Source: Salvia splendens
Taxonomy: Eukaryota > Streptophyta > Magnoliopsida > Lamiales > Lamiaceae
Direction: 5' to 3'
Length of the DNA: 64,000 bases
NCBI RefSeq assembly: GCF_004379255.2
Contig: NC_056033.1
Coordinates: 38,528,719-38,592,718 of the forward strand
Shown here piece after piece: positions 49,429 to 61,389 of this stretch. Each line of letters begins with the position of its first letter. Position 1 is the stretch's first letter. The position numbers were made by a program, and so were the translations under genes. The notes beneath the pieces were generated by a model. That model did not search any database. It was not told where the DNA came from and saw nothing but the letters and a program-made list of their open reading frames with translations.

Positions 49429-51329
49429 TCATAATATTGCGAATGTTGATGCTTTGAGCAGTTATTTGTTTATTACTTTTATGAACAGTAAATGGTATGG
49501 ATAATAAAATTAAAATTTTAATTTACGTTGATAAAATTTGGTGCAATATTTTTGCTAAACTCATTCTTCATAATAAAGTGGTGAGAGGTGAGAGAATAGG
49601 GTTATATTGCTAATTCAATACTTAAAAATAAAGTAAGAGAGAAAAAATAAATGAGAAGAAATGTGTTGACTTTACTAAAAAAGTAAATAATTCCACTACT
49701 CCACTACTATGAAACGTATTAAAATGATAAAATGACTCTATTAGTATGAAACGGAGGAAATAGTATATTAGTACAAGTATTTTAAATGGGATTTGGTAAG
49801 TGGTTAGAGATTAAATATTACTCAAATATATTATCTAATATTAATGACTAAATATACAATTTTCTAGTTAATTACGTATATTTTTGTGAATCGATCGAAT
49901 ATATTTGGCAAAACAAATTAGATTTGATTTTTTATGTGATTTCTTACCCTCGGCCTAAGAAATCATTCATATGTTCAACCTGGCCTATACGGCAAAAAAA
50001 AAATCATTTATAAGCTGAATATAATTTTTATTTTTAATTAATTCATAATATTGCGAATGCTGATGCTTTGAGCAGTTATTTGTTTATTGCTTTTATGAAC
50101 AGTAAATAGTACAGATAATAAAATTAAAATTTTAATTTACATTGATAAAATTTGGTGCAATATTTTTGCTAAACTCATTCTTCCTAATAAAGTGGTGAGA
50201 GGTGAGAGAGGAGTGTTATATTGTTAATTCAATACTTAATTGTTAATTATAATTAAATAATAGTTATTAGATATTCAAATCAATTGTCTAGATCATCATC
50301 CCGGAATGTCAATACGATCAATAAAAAACGTTAATAAGGGTATTAATGTCAATTTACAACAAATTAGTTGTAAGTAACTTTTGAAAAATATCTCTAAACT
50401 TTAAATGATTATAACTATCTCAATTTAAATTATTTTTTCACACAACAAATATCAAATTAAAGATAATTTAATAAGGATTCCAACGAGATCTCAATTATAT
50501 ATGTTTCGATATCAAAATCTGATTTTTTTATGAATTTTCGTATTTTTTGTCAAGCAGGTAATGTCAATATAACTAATAAAATATGTCAACTTAATACATG
50601 TAAAATATCAATATGAAACTGTGTTGACATATTCAAAATATGGTATTGATATATTCAATTTACTGTGTTGACATTTTGATATGAAACCCTAAATTTAGAG
50701 TTTTTAATATTAAAAAAATAAAAAACGAATTTACATGTGGCAATTTATAGATCATTAGATCTTTCAAATCTTATTGTGTTAAATTAGTTGTAGTTAACAA
50801 TTAAAGGGGCGAGTTAGCAATTGATCACACCCCACCGGTGGTGAGATTAATTGTTCTATTTTTTGTATTTGTTTCTACAAAATCAAATTTTATGTAGAGT
50901 TTGCACATTATTTTTAAAAATGATATACTGACTTTAATGTTCATAAATAGGATACTCTGACATAAAAACATTATGCCAAAAATTTATAATGTCAAAAAAT
51001 CATTTTCTTTTTTATATACCTATATTAAAACATAAAAGCTATGAGACATAAAATGTGATTTCATTTCTAAAATGTGGTAGGCAGATCAGGCGTGACAAAT
51101 CAGATTTGAGATGGCATTACGACATAATCCCATTTAAAAATACACAGCAAATAATCTTAAAATATCAAAACCAATATATGTCTATTATTACAAGAAATTG
51201 CATTTAATTGTGACAAATCATGCCAAAAATTATACCCAAAAAATGCTATAAAAGGCGAAGCCAGTAGCATCAGTTCTACTACATCAATTTCAAAAAAAAT
51301 TATCAATTTCAAAATCAGATTTCCAGAAA
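49429..51329. repeat. Segmental repeat upstream of defensin-like gene 3
   Basis: Matches 22255-23953, with a local direct duplication: the stretch equivalent to about 22670-22855 occurs twice (49429-49625 and again after 50040). No gene seen. The TATA box of gene 3 is at 51247. Confidence 0.75.
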
Positions 51330-51694
51330 ATGGAGTCAAAAAGAGTTATTACCATCATGATGGCTATTTATGTTGGACTAATTTGCATGTCTTTGCTTTC
51401 AAGTTCTGTATTCGCAGGTAAGTGTGTTTATATATTGATCTTATATTTATTTTAATTAATTATTTTTATATATACATGTCCGAATTATTGGACTGAGTTG
51501 TTTTCTATATATATTTTTTAAAATTTTTAGAGACACGGGATAAAGTGACAAAGATTCTTCAAGGACCATGCTCAAAGTATCCAGATTGCAACGAACATTG
51601 TATTAAAACAGGATATGCAAAATATGGAGGAAAATGTGTTCCACTTGTTCCTGGAAAAAAAGATCTTGTTTGTGTTTGTTTAGTGCCAAATTAG
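51330..51694 (+). CDS. Defensin-like secreted cysteine-rich peptide 3
   Basis: Exons 51330-51417 and 51531-51694, 83 residues, GT-AG intron of 113 bp. By eye the coding sequence is identical to gene 2 (23954-24318): signal peptide ending SSVFA and a six-cysteine CSalpha-beta pattern (CxxxC, GKC, CVC). The TATA box at 51247 and 5' leader are shared as well, so it should be expressed like gene 2. It exists because of the segmental duplication. Confidence 0.88.
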
Positions 51695-52731
51695 ATATTG
51701 TTATGCAGATAAAATAATTTTTATAACATCTTTCCCTTGGATCTACACTTTGATGCATAATTTGAATGGATATGATAATTATATTTTCTATGATTATAAT
51801 GTATTAATTCAGTTCAGATTTGATATCATTATCTTCCCATTTTTTATACACGTACATATCTATATTTAATATATAAATATCATGTGCATAAATAGTAGTT
51901 CATCCAGTCCTTATATATATCTCCATTTCCAATTAAACAACACCCAATTGGCGATAATTTTATAAAATCGACTGTATTATGAATGAGAAAATAAATTATG
52001 TATAAACATAATACCCTTCAATTTAGAATTGGATCGCATTGATTCTTTGAATCGGTTATAATTTTAATGCTACAATTTCATACCTAATTTATCCTTATTA
52101 CCAAATTTTGGATATTTATAGCACTATTATTTTAAGAAAAAAATTACTCCTATTAAGTGAAATTAGTATGAATTAACTCTGGTATTAATTAATTAACACA
52201 CTATGAAATTAAATTACTATATTTATTTGCAAATTAAGTTAATAACTCAATAGAGGAATATATACTTTTTCCAATTAAAATTTCATTTACATTTATATTT
52301 CAGTTTAATTTTATTTTTCTGTCTTTCGTATTGTTAATGTTTTTTTGTTTGTTAATTTTCAAAAACCAATTACTCAATCATTTATCTCAATATATGAATA
52401 AAAAAAAAGTACTGCCTTTTTTTTTATCTTATTGAAATTGGAACTATATATCTCCATTTCTCATTAAACAATGCCCAATTGGCGATAATTTTATGCAGTC
52501 GAGTATATCATACGAGAATATAAATTTACATACTCCTTTAATATAGAATGGGATAGGATTGAATTTTTGAGAAGGTGCATAAATAAATTTAGACGCATAA
52601 TAAGTTGAATACTTGAATATGGTACTTCTGTTGTATGGATCATATATCATAACCCCCCCTAAGAATATTTCTCTTTTGCTGCATTCTGTTTGATGGGTGA
52701 ATAATTTTTCATGGAAAAGTATTTTGAGTAA
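51695..52731. repeat. Segmental repeat downstream of defensin-like gene 3
   Basis: Nearly identical to 24319-25357; continues without interruption across the gypsy empty site (52732-52736) into block W. No gene seen. Confidence 0.8.
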
Positions 52732-52909
52732 GCCATCTTCTCTTATTTTCATATAACTAATGAAAATTCCATCATCTTAATATTTCTATGATAAATTTGC
52801 AATAAAAAAGAATGCACATTGCATGTAATATAAGAACAATATCCCTTCTGCTCTATATTGCAGGGCAAACTATGCAACGGGCAGTGATCATACGCAGCTC
52901 CACTATTGA

Positions 52910-54570
52910 TCAACCATCATTGGGAGGATTGTCCTCACGGTCGACAGGCTCCGATTGCAGGGACGAGGTTGTAGAGTTTACAGACTCAGCAGGTGAGTAT
53001 GTGTTCGATGCTACACCATTCACAGCTGATGCCTTGTCCGCACTAGACTTGGCCTGGGGAACGAGCCTTTTCGCTTCCATTGCTGCTTGCTCCTTGGCCC
53101 GTCGAGCCTTTTCCAACACCTCATTCTGCAATAAAAAAATACATCATAGATCTTAGATTGCCACTACTACTACCAATTGTTAGAAGCCTTGGTAGAAACA
53201 AACTACACTTCAACTGAAAAAGATTACACTTACAATTCAAAGATGGGGCAGAATGCCTATAACAAATAGTAGCAAAGGCACATTTGAATCGCAATGTACT
53301 ATTATCGTAGCTTACATAGGTAATGGCTTGCAAATGTAGGACATACAACATTGTTGTATTTCAAACTGACTACCACAACAGCACATGAACTAAAGAAACT
53401 TTCATGCTTTGGCTTATAGCTACAATTGACTTTAAGATTTAGCTAGCGACAAGTTTGCTCTCTATAACTTTTTCAACTTTATGAGTACTAATTTTAGATG
53501 TTTTATTCTTAATTGGTCATCTCTATTTCATATGAATGCATAATCATAATCCAAAGCTTCAAAAGACATCTACTTACCAATATGAACCACTATTCATATT
53601 GCACCAAATTAAATTATCTGAGTCACCCGAGTTTTAAAAAGTGGAAATTCAAAAAATTAATTAAACCAACTGCCCATATTAAGCTGGGCAAAAGCTACAC
53701 TCTTTTTTGTATATCTTGAGTGTTGAGATTTCTGGAGAAAATGTTACAATTTGTCAAACAATTTAGTTAAGGGAGACCATGATGTGACCATGTCACAAAC
53801 TAATTATTGATCCAACAGATTTTTCTCCATGAAAACAATGTGAATCATGATAATAATCAAGTAGCAAATTTGGAACATATTGACAAATAAACCGATTGTT
53901 GGCACAGTGGAGTATCAAATTACAAAATAGGGATGAATTTAAAAGGCTTATTTGCATACACTTGAAAAAGTCACAAACATTTCCAAATGCAACAGGACTT
54001 GCTAGACTCATCATATTTCTAATTTCTCTCAACGACATTTAAAAATCGAAATACTATTAAATCCTCTATAGTAAGGAGGTAATGGATGCATGGATTGAAT
54101 AATTTTGAAATTGTTTGATTATCCAATGCTTCAAATACTCAATCATAGAATATATCCTTTCAAACACCCCATAAAGGAATTAGTGGCACCACAGCATATC
54201 ATGGCCTAAAAACAAAAGCAGATGGAGTGTAGAAACCAGTTCTCTCTCCAAAGCACACAAGCAATACACCAGCCCATTCAATGGTGAATTATCCCTTCTA
54301 CACACTCAGCTATACAAGCATATGAATGACAAATGACGCAGTGGCTAACGAGCCAAAGTGTCTGGCAAGATATAGAACATGACATGAATCGCATACACAA
54401 GCAGTGAGTTAGTACCTGAAATTCTTCTACTTGCTTCTGTTGTTCAGCTTGCAATCTGCCAATGGAGCTCAGAAACTCACCCACGGCCGACTCTACACGC
54501 TCATTAAGTGCTTCAGCCACTGCCTTTCCCAAGAAAAATGCATCTAAAATTGTTTTGCTCTCATTCTCAC
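52910..54570 (-). pseudogene. Plastid-type coiled-coil protein gene, last two exons (At4g13200-like?)
   Basis: Two exons join in phase on the minus strand: 54570-54416 and 53125-52910. The first reads NESKTILDAFFLGKAVAEAL, then NERVESAVGEFLSSIGRLQA and a Gln/Glu-rich coiled coil. The second continues NEVLEKARRAKEQAAMEAKR and ends in a Ser-rich tail at a stop. The layout resembles a small land-plant chloroplast/plastoglobule protein family that I recall from Arabidopsis At4g13200; this match is from memory and uncertain. No N-terminal exon with a transit peptide is visible up to the Copia element at 55277, so the copy is probably truncated. Confidence 0.55.
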
Positions 54571-54599
54571 CTGAAAAATGACAACTTTTTCTTAGCTAG

Positions 54600-55276
54600 C
54601 GAAAATCATTTTCATCTTAAACAAGTTTATTGTCATTACAATCCACATAATCGTCTCAAATCCCTATCATAACTACAAATTGTATTCCCATTCTCAACTT
54701 AATTTTTTTTTAAAAAGGTAATTTCCAGTACAGACTTGTTTATAGTATAGAATTGGCAGTTTCAATATCTGAATGTTAGCTCAATTCCAACTATATGAAA
54801 AGAAACCTAAATAGCTGGAACATAAACCCTAAACAGCAATTTCAATCATCACAATCCTCTCTCCCTCTATCTCAACTATTGTCTTCCTCTATCTCCACCA
54901 CTTCTTTTCTCTTTGCTCTGAAATTCTATCGCCTCAATGATGTGCTACAACACTGCCAAATTCTTATTTCTTTTTTCATAATCCAGTTAGGCGAAAAGGG
55001 GTTGAAACTAGTTTTCGATCTGAAATTCTTCTTTCAATTTGAGCTCTCTCAGTTACCTTCGTCATTCTATAATTGGGAATTTCATTTTTATTTTCCATAT
55101 ATATATCTCATAATTTCTCCCCAAATACTCCAAAAATTTCTCCCCAAACTTCATCCCGGCAGATTTTATCACTTTCACATCAAATTGTCTTGATTGATTT
55201 CAAGTGTGGCAGCGGCTCAATGAAAACTGAAATCTCCAGACGCCGAAAAATAAAAAAACGGGTTGTCGATTAAATC
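54600..55276. other. Segment X, partly an inverted copy of block Y
   Basis: About 54795-54960 is similar to block Y (17880-17960 and neighbours) in reverse orientation, and 55234-55275 repeats 17524-17566 in direct orientation. No supported gene; the long plus-strand open frames here are Phe/Leu-rich and look like chance. Confidence 0.45.
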
Positions 55277-55493
55277 GAGAGAGGCGTTGTATGGAAGAAT
55301 AGACATGGTGGCAAGAGTAAGGAAAGAGTATTTTTTTTATTTTATGTTATGTTATGTTTGATGTAGAACACTCCCTTTTATAGGGCTATTACAACTCTTA
55401 GGAACTCCCACTAATTTATTGTTTGTCTAGGTAAATACTACCTATTAAATGTTGTAACAATTACCAAGTAGTTGGTACTTGGAATGTGGCTAA

Positions 55494-57805
55494 CTAGCCG
55501 TTTGTCTCTCCTTTTGACACCCCCTCAAGTTGAGCAACAGTATCACCGATGTTCAACTTGGTCAATACTTCTCTAAAACTCTTCGGATTCACTGCCTTAG
55601 TTAGAATATCAGCCAACTGTTCTTCTGATGGAACAAACGAGAACTCTATAATTTCTCCTTCCAGTTTCTCTTTAATGAAGTGACGATCGACCTCGACATG
55701 TTTGGTTCTGTCATGTTGTACTGGATTTTCTGATATGCTGATTGCTGCTTTGTTGTCGCAGAATAGCCTACTCTTACGGCTTGGGGAAAAACCAATCTCT
55801 GTAAGCAATCTTCTTAGCCACATAATCTCCATGAGCCCACTTTTAATTCCTCGGAACTTTACTTCAGCACTAGATAGGGCAACGACCTTTTGCTTCCTAC
55901 TTCTCCAAGTGATCAGATTGCCTCCAATAAATGTGAAGTATCCGCCGGTTGATTTTCTATCGACTGGATTACTTGCCCAATCAACATCTGTATAGCCATC
56001 TACTTCGAGATCCTTCCCCATTTTTAAGAATATCCCAAAGTTTGTCGTTCCCTTGAGATACCTCACGATTCGCAAGGCCGCATTCATATGTTCTTCTTGG
56101 GGTTGGTGCATGAATTGACTAATAACTCCAACTGCGTAGGCAATGCCTGGTCTGGTATGTGCGAGATAAAGCAATTTTCCTACCAGCCTTTGATATTTCT
56201 CTCGATTTGCAGGCTCAGCTCCTTTAACAATTAAGTCCATGGTTTGGTATCATTGGTGTCTCGGCCGGCTTGCAGTCTAAAAGGCCGGTTTCTGCCAGTA
56301 GATTGAGAACATATTTTCTCTGTCTTAGAAATATTTCATGCCTTGATCTCAATACCTCTATTCCCAAGAAATACTTTAGGGGGCCGAGATCTTTCATGTC
56401 AAACTCTTTGAACAGATTGGTCTTGAGGTTATTGACTTCTTCTGTATCATCTCCTGTGATAATCATATCATCAACATAGATGATAAGGCAAGTTATCTTA
56501 TCCCCTCTCCTCTTGGTGAAGAGTGTATGATCAGAAAGACTCTGTTTGAATCCGTGTTTGATCATTGCTTGGCAAAACCTTCCAAATCATATCCTCGGGG
56601 ATTGTTTTAAGCCGTATAAGGTTTTCTTCAGTCTGCACAACTGTCCAAGCCCAAAATCGCCATCAAATCCTGGTGGAACTGTCATATAGACTTCCTTGTC
56701 CTTTTCCAATTCTCCATGGAGAAAGGCATTAGTCACATCCAAATGATGTAGTAACCAATCCTTACAAGCTGCAACTGACAATAACGCTCGGATGGTGTCA
56801 AGTTTGGCAACTGGGGAGAAAGTTTCATCGTAGTCAATCCCATATACTTGAGTGTATCCTTTAGCCACCAGTCTCACCTTGTATCTCTCGATTGATCTAT
56901 CTGCACGTCTTTTGATGGTGAAAACCCACCTACATCCGACTGGTTTTTTTTCCTTCTGGAAGAGTATATTTTTCTCATGTTCCATTCTTGATCAGAGCAT
57001 CAACCTCCTTCTTCATGGCTTCCTTCCAGTGCTTGTGCTTGACTGCTTCTTGAAAGGACTGGGGAATTTCTTCTTCTACATATAGGGCTACCTCGAAAGC
57101 TCGGGCCATTTCCGCGAGGTGTCCTTGGGCGATGTTTGCCACTGAATATCTTGTTTTTCTCCCTTTCCAGTCCGGAGAGTATCTCTTGGGAGGGATTCCC
57201 CTTGTATTTCTGTAAGGTAGTTCATACTGCTTGTTACTGTCGTTTGCGCTCCTAGTTTCTCCTTCCCGGCTTATCCTATCAATGTTAGTGATTTCCAATG
57301 GAACTGTGTTGGTTTCAGAATCGGTTACCTCAGGATTTGTAGACGAGGTTGATGGTTGGGTGGTGTCCTCGAATTGCATGGCCTGACTAGTGGATTGTGA
57401 TAGCTCGTTAGTATGACTCTCTTCAATAATTTCTTTCGTGATCGATTTGGGTTCTTCCCTTGACTCGTATCCCCCTCGGACAGATTCGGGTTGATGGGTG
57501 GTGGATTCTGTTGGGATATACAGCCAATTTAGTGGGTCACTTTGTGGTTGACTCTCCCCCTGACCACTGGATTGGCTGTGGTAGTATTCGGTTTCCACAA
57601 AGTCACAATTCATAGTTGTGTACATGTGCTTAGTCACAGGGTCATAACATCGGTACCCTTTCTGATTAACCTCATACCCAAGGAAAACACATTTAACGGC
57701 ACAGGGAGAGAATTTGGTACGTTCATGTTTGGGGATGTGGACGAAAACCATACAACCAAAGACTTTCGGTTCAAGAGTGAGATGGGTTGGTTTTTGTATG
57801 GTTTC
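55494..57805 (-). pseudogene. Copia 1 pol: RT and RNase H, integrase C-terminal part
   Basis: Blocks in order on the minus strand: the integrase tail with LEPKVFGCMVFVHIPKHERT (57904-56975), RT ([32 protein letters not shown], active site IIYVDDMIITGDD; 56985-56224) and RNase H (DVDWASNPVDRKSTGGY ... DRHFIKEKLEG; 56240-55494). Three frame changes separate the blocks, so no full polyprotein can be made, although the catalytic YVDD is intact. Confidence 0.88.
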
Positions 57806-59267
57806 TGTTAGGGTTTGTATACTAGAAATCACCTTTCGAGTGATTGAATACTGTAAAACTCTAATAATTATTTTCCAATGAACGCAACTGATTATTTTTG
57901 TCATAATGTTGTTATGTTTTACATTTAATGGATGTTTATTGCATATTTAAATGTATAAGCGAACATAACATAAGTCTAAATCTTTGTTCTAGTAGACCAG
58001 TTGTGGGCTGCGCTCAATTTAAGGTACGCGGTCAGTTCTTAACAAAGAAAAATAAGAATTTCACAACCCAGATAGACCTAGACTACCTATCGTGAAAGGT
58101 TGCAATGTCAGTCCGATTATTTCTAAGCCTTGTTGAAATATGATGACGTTGGTGTTGTATAGCACTGAATGGATCTAACAGCAAGAAGAGTCTTTATGCT
58201 ATCTACTGAAAGACGAGGTCTTGATAATTAATTTCTTAATCAATGTACGTTAGCATTGAGCATACAATATTTAGTATCTACTACTTTGACTTACCAAAGG
58301 TGCGGGTTTTTCGCCACCCAACGATCCAGGTATATTGGGTAGTGGTGATCATTATCTAGCGGTGCTAGGATTGCTATTATGTTGAATCGTGCGCGATGAG
58401 AGTCTCGTTTGATAACATCCACAAGAGGAGCTCGAAACAAGGTTTTATTATTCGGAACCTAGGTAGTTGGAATTTAATTACTCTATGAATAATAAATAAG
58501 AGTTTCTTGCTAAGTCCACTCTTGGAGAATAAAATATGTTAATTAATTAAGTCCATAGCAGACATTAATTAATTAATGGATGTTTCTATCTTAAGCGCGG
58601 GAAATGAATTAAACAAATAAAAGGAAACGCGGAATACTTGTAATTTCGGATTTGGAAAGGCAGTGCAATATTACTTCTGTAGTGGCTGCTTGTAATATTC
58701 CAATATAAGCTTATATTAAATTGTGGATTCAATTTAATTAGTAAAAAGCTAATTGGGTGAGGCCATGTCCAAATTCTTCCTTAGATCCCTGACTGAGCCC
58801 AATATGTGACTTAATATAAATAGGAGAATGAAGGAGACAGAAAACATAATTATTATGGCTAGAATTTTCGTCCCCCTCTAGAAAGAGAGAGAATTCAAAA
58901 ATTGCTCCCTCCGTGAGCTGAGTTCTGTCTTCATTAATCGAGTCCTAGTATTCTGGTGAGATTTGCCCACACAAATATCAGTATACAGTCCGGGACACCA
59001 GTCAGTAGATCAGGGGTCGAGTACTGAAGATCTTCACGTGGAGACGGAGCAAGCCATCATCGATTCTTGATTGAATCAACGAGGTAAATTGGCTAATTCC
59101 GTAGTGAGCATGTTTTAGGGATTTTATATGCTAAAGCATGTTTTAATTCAAGTTATGAGCATGATACATGTGATAATTACGCGAATAGAATTTGTATAAA
59201 TAATCTGCTAAATAGATCAAATTTATGTGATCGGATTTCATGCACGCTTCCGCTGCCAACCCCTTCA
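57806..59267. mobile_element. Solo LTR inserted in Copia 1 integrase region
   Basis: Starts TGTTAGGGTT and ends CCCTTCA, flanked by GTTTC (57801-57805 and 59268-59272). Length 1462 bp. No coding sequence, primer site or polypurine tract pair inside, so a solo LTR left by LTR-LTR recombination fits best. Confidence 0.7.
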
Positions 59268-59272
59268 GTTTC

Positions 59273-60955
59273 GTGGTTGATAAAAGTATCGATGTGAGTT
59301 TTAAAGTTGAGGATACCTGTTCGGAGATGGTTCATAAGATACACGGATGTGGCTATTGCTTCTGGCCAAAAGTATGTGGGTATTTTGGATTCGATGAGGA
59401 GAGCTCTGGTGATTTCTAGAATATACCTATTCTTTCGTTCTGCTACCCCATTCTGTTAAGGCGTATAGGCACAAGAAGTTTGGTGGATAAGGCCTTTTTC
59501 AACAAAGAAAGCTTTCATGTTGGCATTTATATATTCCCCCCCCCCCAATGTCGGACCGTAGGACCTGGATATTTTGTTTATACTGAGTTTGGACCAAACT
59601 GTAAAACTGGGTAAATTTTTTGAAAACCTCAGATTTATGTCTTAAGAAATATACCCAAGTCATGCGGGAAAAATCATCAATAAACAGAAGAAAATATCTG
59701 CAGCCCTGACCCCTATGGATTGGGGCAGGACCCCACACATCCGAGTGAATTAAGGAAAACAGGGTAGACACACGAGTATTATTTAGTTTAAAAGAGTGAC
59801 AGTGTCTTTTGGCAAAATGACAGGTTTCACAATCAAGAGAGTGCATGCTAGAAGCAATCTTGTCCTAACCGCCGATGCAAAAGCCAAGTCTTCATTGTAT
59901 TTGATCCATGAGTCAATAATGTCGTACTTTGTTGAGCTATCTCGTCCACATAGTACAGTCCACTTCGTTCAGTGCCACGCCCAACTATCGTCCCCGTCTT
60001 GGTATCCTGTAATATACAAAAACGAGGTTGCATCAGTAACTTGCAGTTGAGCTCTTGTGTCACATGACTGACAGACAAAAGTTTATTTGATAAAGTTGGA
60101 ACGAGAAGGCAGTTAGAGAGTCGTAGGGTTGGAGAAATATTAATGGTACCTGCCCCCTCTACTCGAGCTAAATCCCCTCCGGCGGTTTGGACATAGGCTT
60201 TGGTAGGTTTAGAGATGTGAAGGAAATCGGTTGGATCAAAAGAGATTGTATCGGTAGCACCATTGACTATCTTTCTTTTCATCGGTAGTGGACGAGGTAA
60301 AGGCAAAGGCTTTAAAAGAGTTGTGGCACAGAATAGTGGGCTGAAAAAAAAGATCATTTGATTCGGTCGGGGTAATTTCGGAATCTAGAAAAGTGTCGGG
60401 GTATTTTCGCAATTGTTTAGGAAAATCGGGGTGATTTTGGTATTTTACGGAAGTTTTGGGGTATTTTCTGGAGATATTGGAAGGTGTGGGGTAGTTTTGG
60501 ATAGGTTTATGGGAATGGGGTTTAAAATAGGATATAGGAGAATTAGGGGGGGGGGGGGGGGATTTCGGATTTATAAGAGAGTTGGAGGTCGATTTTGAAT
60601 TTAGGGAACCCTAAATCCCTAAATCCCTAAAACCCGCTGCAAGACCGACCCCGATTCCTGTCTCCTGTGAGTCGCCTGCGGGTTTGAGAACTCGTTCATT
60701 TGCAGATTCTCGTCTCACCATCCCATATGCGGTCCTTACTGTGGGTAACAGATCTTTATTTAGGATTTCTCTTTTAGTGGCATCGAATCTGTCAGCTAGA
60801 GCCCATAGAAATTGATATAATATGTGTCGTTACAAGATCTTGTTGTATTTCTCTATTGTTGATGGTGTGTCCATAGGATTCGGATCTCTCTCGTCTATAG
60901 AGATCCAGATACCTTGGAATTTATTCCACAGCGATTCGAGGCTCATGTTTCCTTG
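59273..60955 (-). pseudogene. Copia 1 integrase core, pre-integrase/protease region and gag
   Basis: Integrase zinc-binding and core (HSLDCETCHFAKRH, FSLIHSDVWGPAP, YFLLFIDDFSRMTWVYFLR) lies at 59846-59499 and ends in a C/G homopolymer (10 C at about 59538). The pre-integrase domain (LSNCLLVPTLSNKLLSVSHV, GLYYVDE, TWLLHRRLG) lies at 60357-59848. Gag similarity (LWNKFQ ... YQFLWALADRFDATKREIL) lies at about 60955-60690. Stops interrupt gag. Confidence 0.8.
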
Positions 60956-61389
60956 CTCATGTTCGCGGATCGGCATGCGAACCGGTTACAATGGTTCGGC
61001 GAGCGAACCGGCGAGCGCCGGAGATCGGCTAGCCGGTCCGCTCGCCGCCATTGTGGATGTTCTTACCCTCGGCCTAAGAAATCATTCATAAGCTCAATAT
61101 GATTTTATTTTAAAATTAATTCAGAATATTCTAAATGTTGATTTTACTTGTTATTATTTTCATGAACAGTAAATTGTTTGAATAATAAAATGTTACTACT
61201 TATTTTTAGTCCCTCATTTTTAGTCCCTCATTTTTAGTCCCTCATTTCTCTCATTTTTAGTCCCTCATTTTGAGAGATAGAAAATACAATAGGCGCTCAC
61301 AGTCCCTCATTTTTAGTCCCTCATTTCTCTCACAGTGGAATAATAGAATTGGGAAAATCCTAGTAAGATTGAACAAAAACTTAGTAATC
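60956..61389. repeat. Start of segmental repeat unit 3: Harbinger remnant and block Y/Z pieces
   Basis: 60956-61061 matches the right end of Harbinger element 3, and 61062-61200 matches its right flank in unit 2. Then TTTTTAGTCCCTCA is repeated about five times (61203-61330), followed by the block Y end and the Harbinger empty site GTGGAATAATAG. A rearranged junction rather than a gene. Confidence 0.7.

Larger units (their letters stand above)
55277..60955 (-). mobile_element. Copia retrotransposon 1 (3' LTR to gag; 5' end missing)
   Basis: The 3' LTR is about 55277-55519, preceded in element sense by a polypurine tract (complement of CCCCCTCAAG at 55520). Going right, the minus strand carries RNase H, RT, integrase, a protease/pre-integrase region, and part of gag near 60955-60690 (LWNKFQGIWISIDERDPNPM). 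There the element is cut and joined to Harbinger-derived sequence. A solo LTR is inserted at 57806-59267. The missing gag start and 5' LTR match what is found at 35978-36479. Confidence 0.85.

Noticed and set aside
54795..55193. 132-codon plus-strand frame
   Set aside because: Phe/Leu/Ser-rich translation of a pyrimidine-rich stretch that is partly an inverted copy of block Y; no start context or conservation.
60547..60561. G homopolymer of about 15 bases, and C homopolymer near 59538
   Set aside because: Possible sequencing or slippage artefacts inside a dead Copia element; no functional meaning assigned.
60600..60635. Telomere-like repeat
   Set aside because: Only two or three imperfect copies of a CCCTAAAT-like word; not the plant telomere array.
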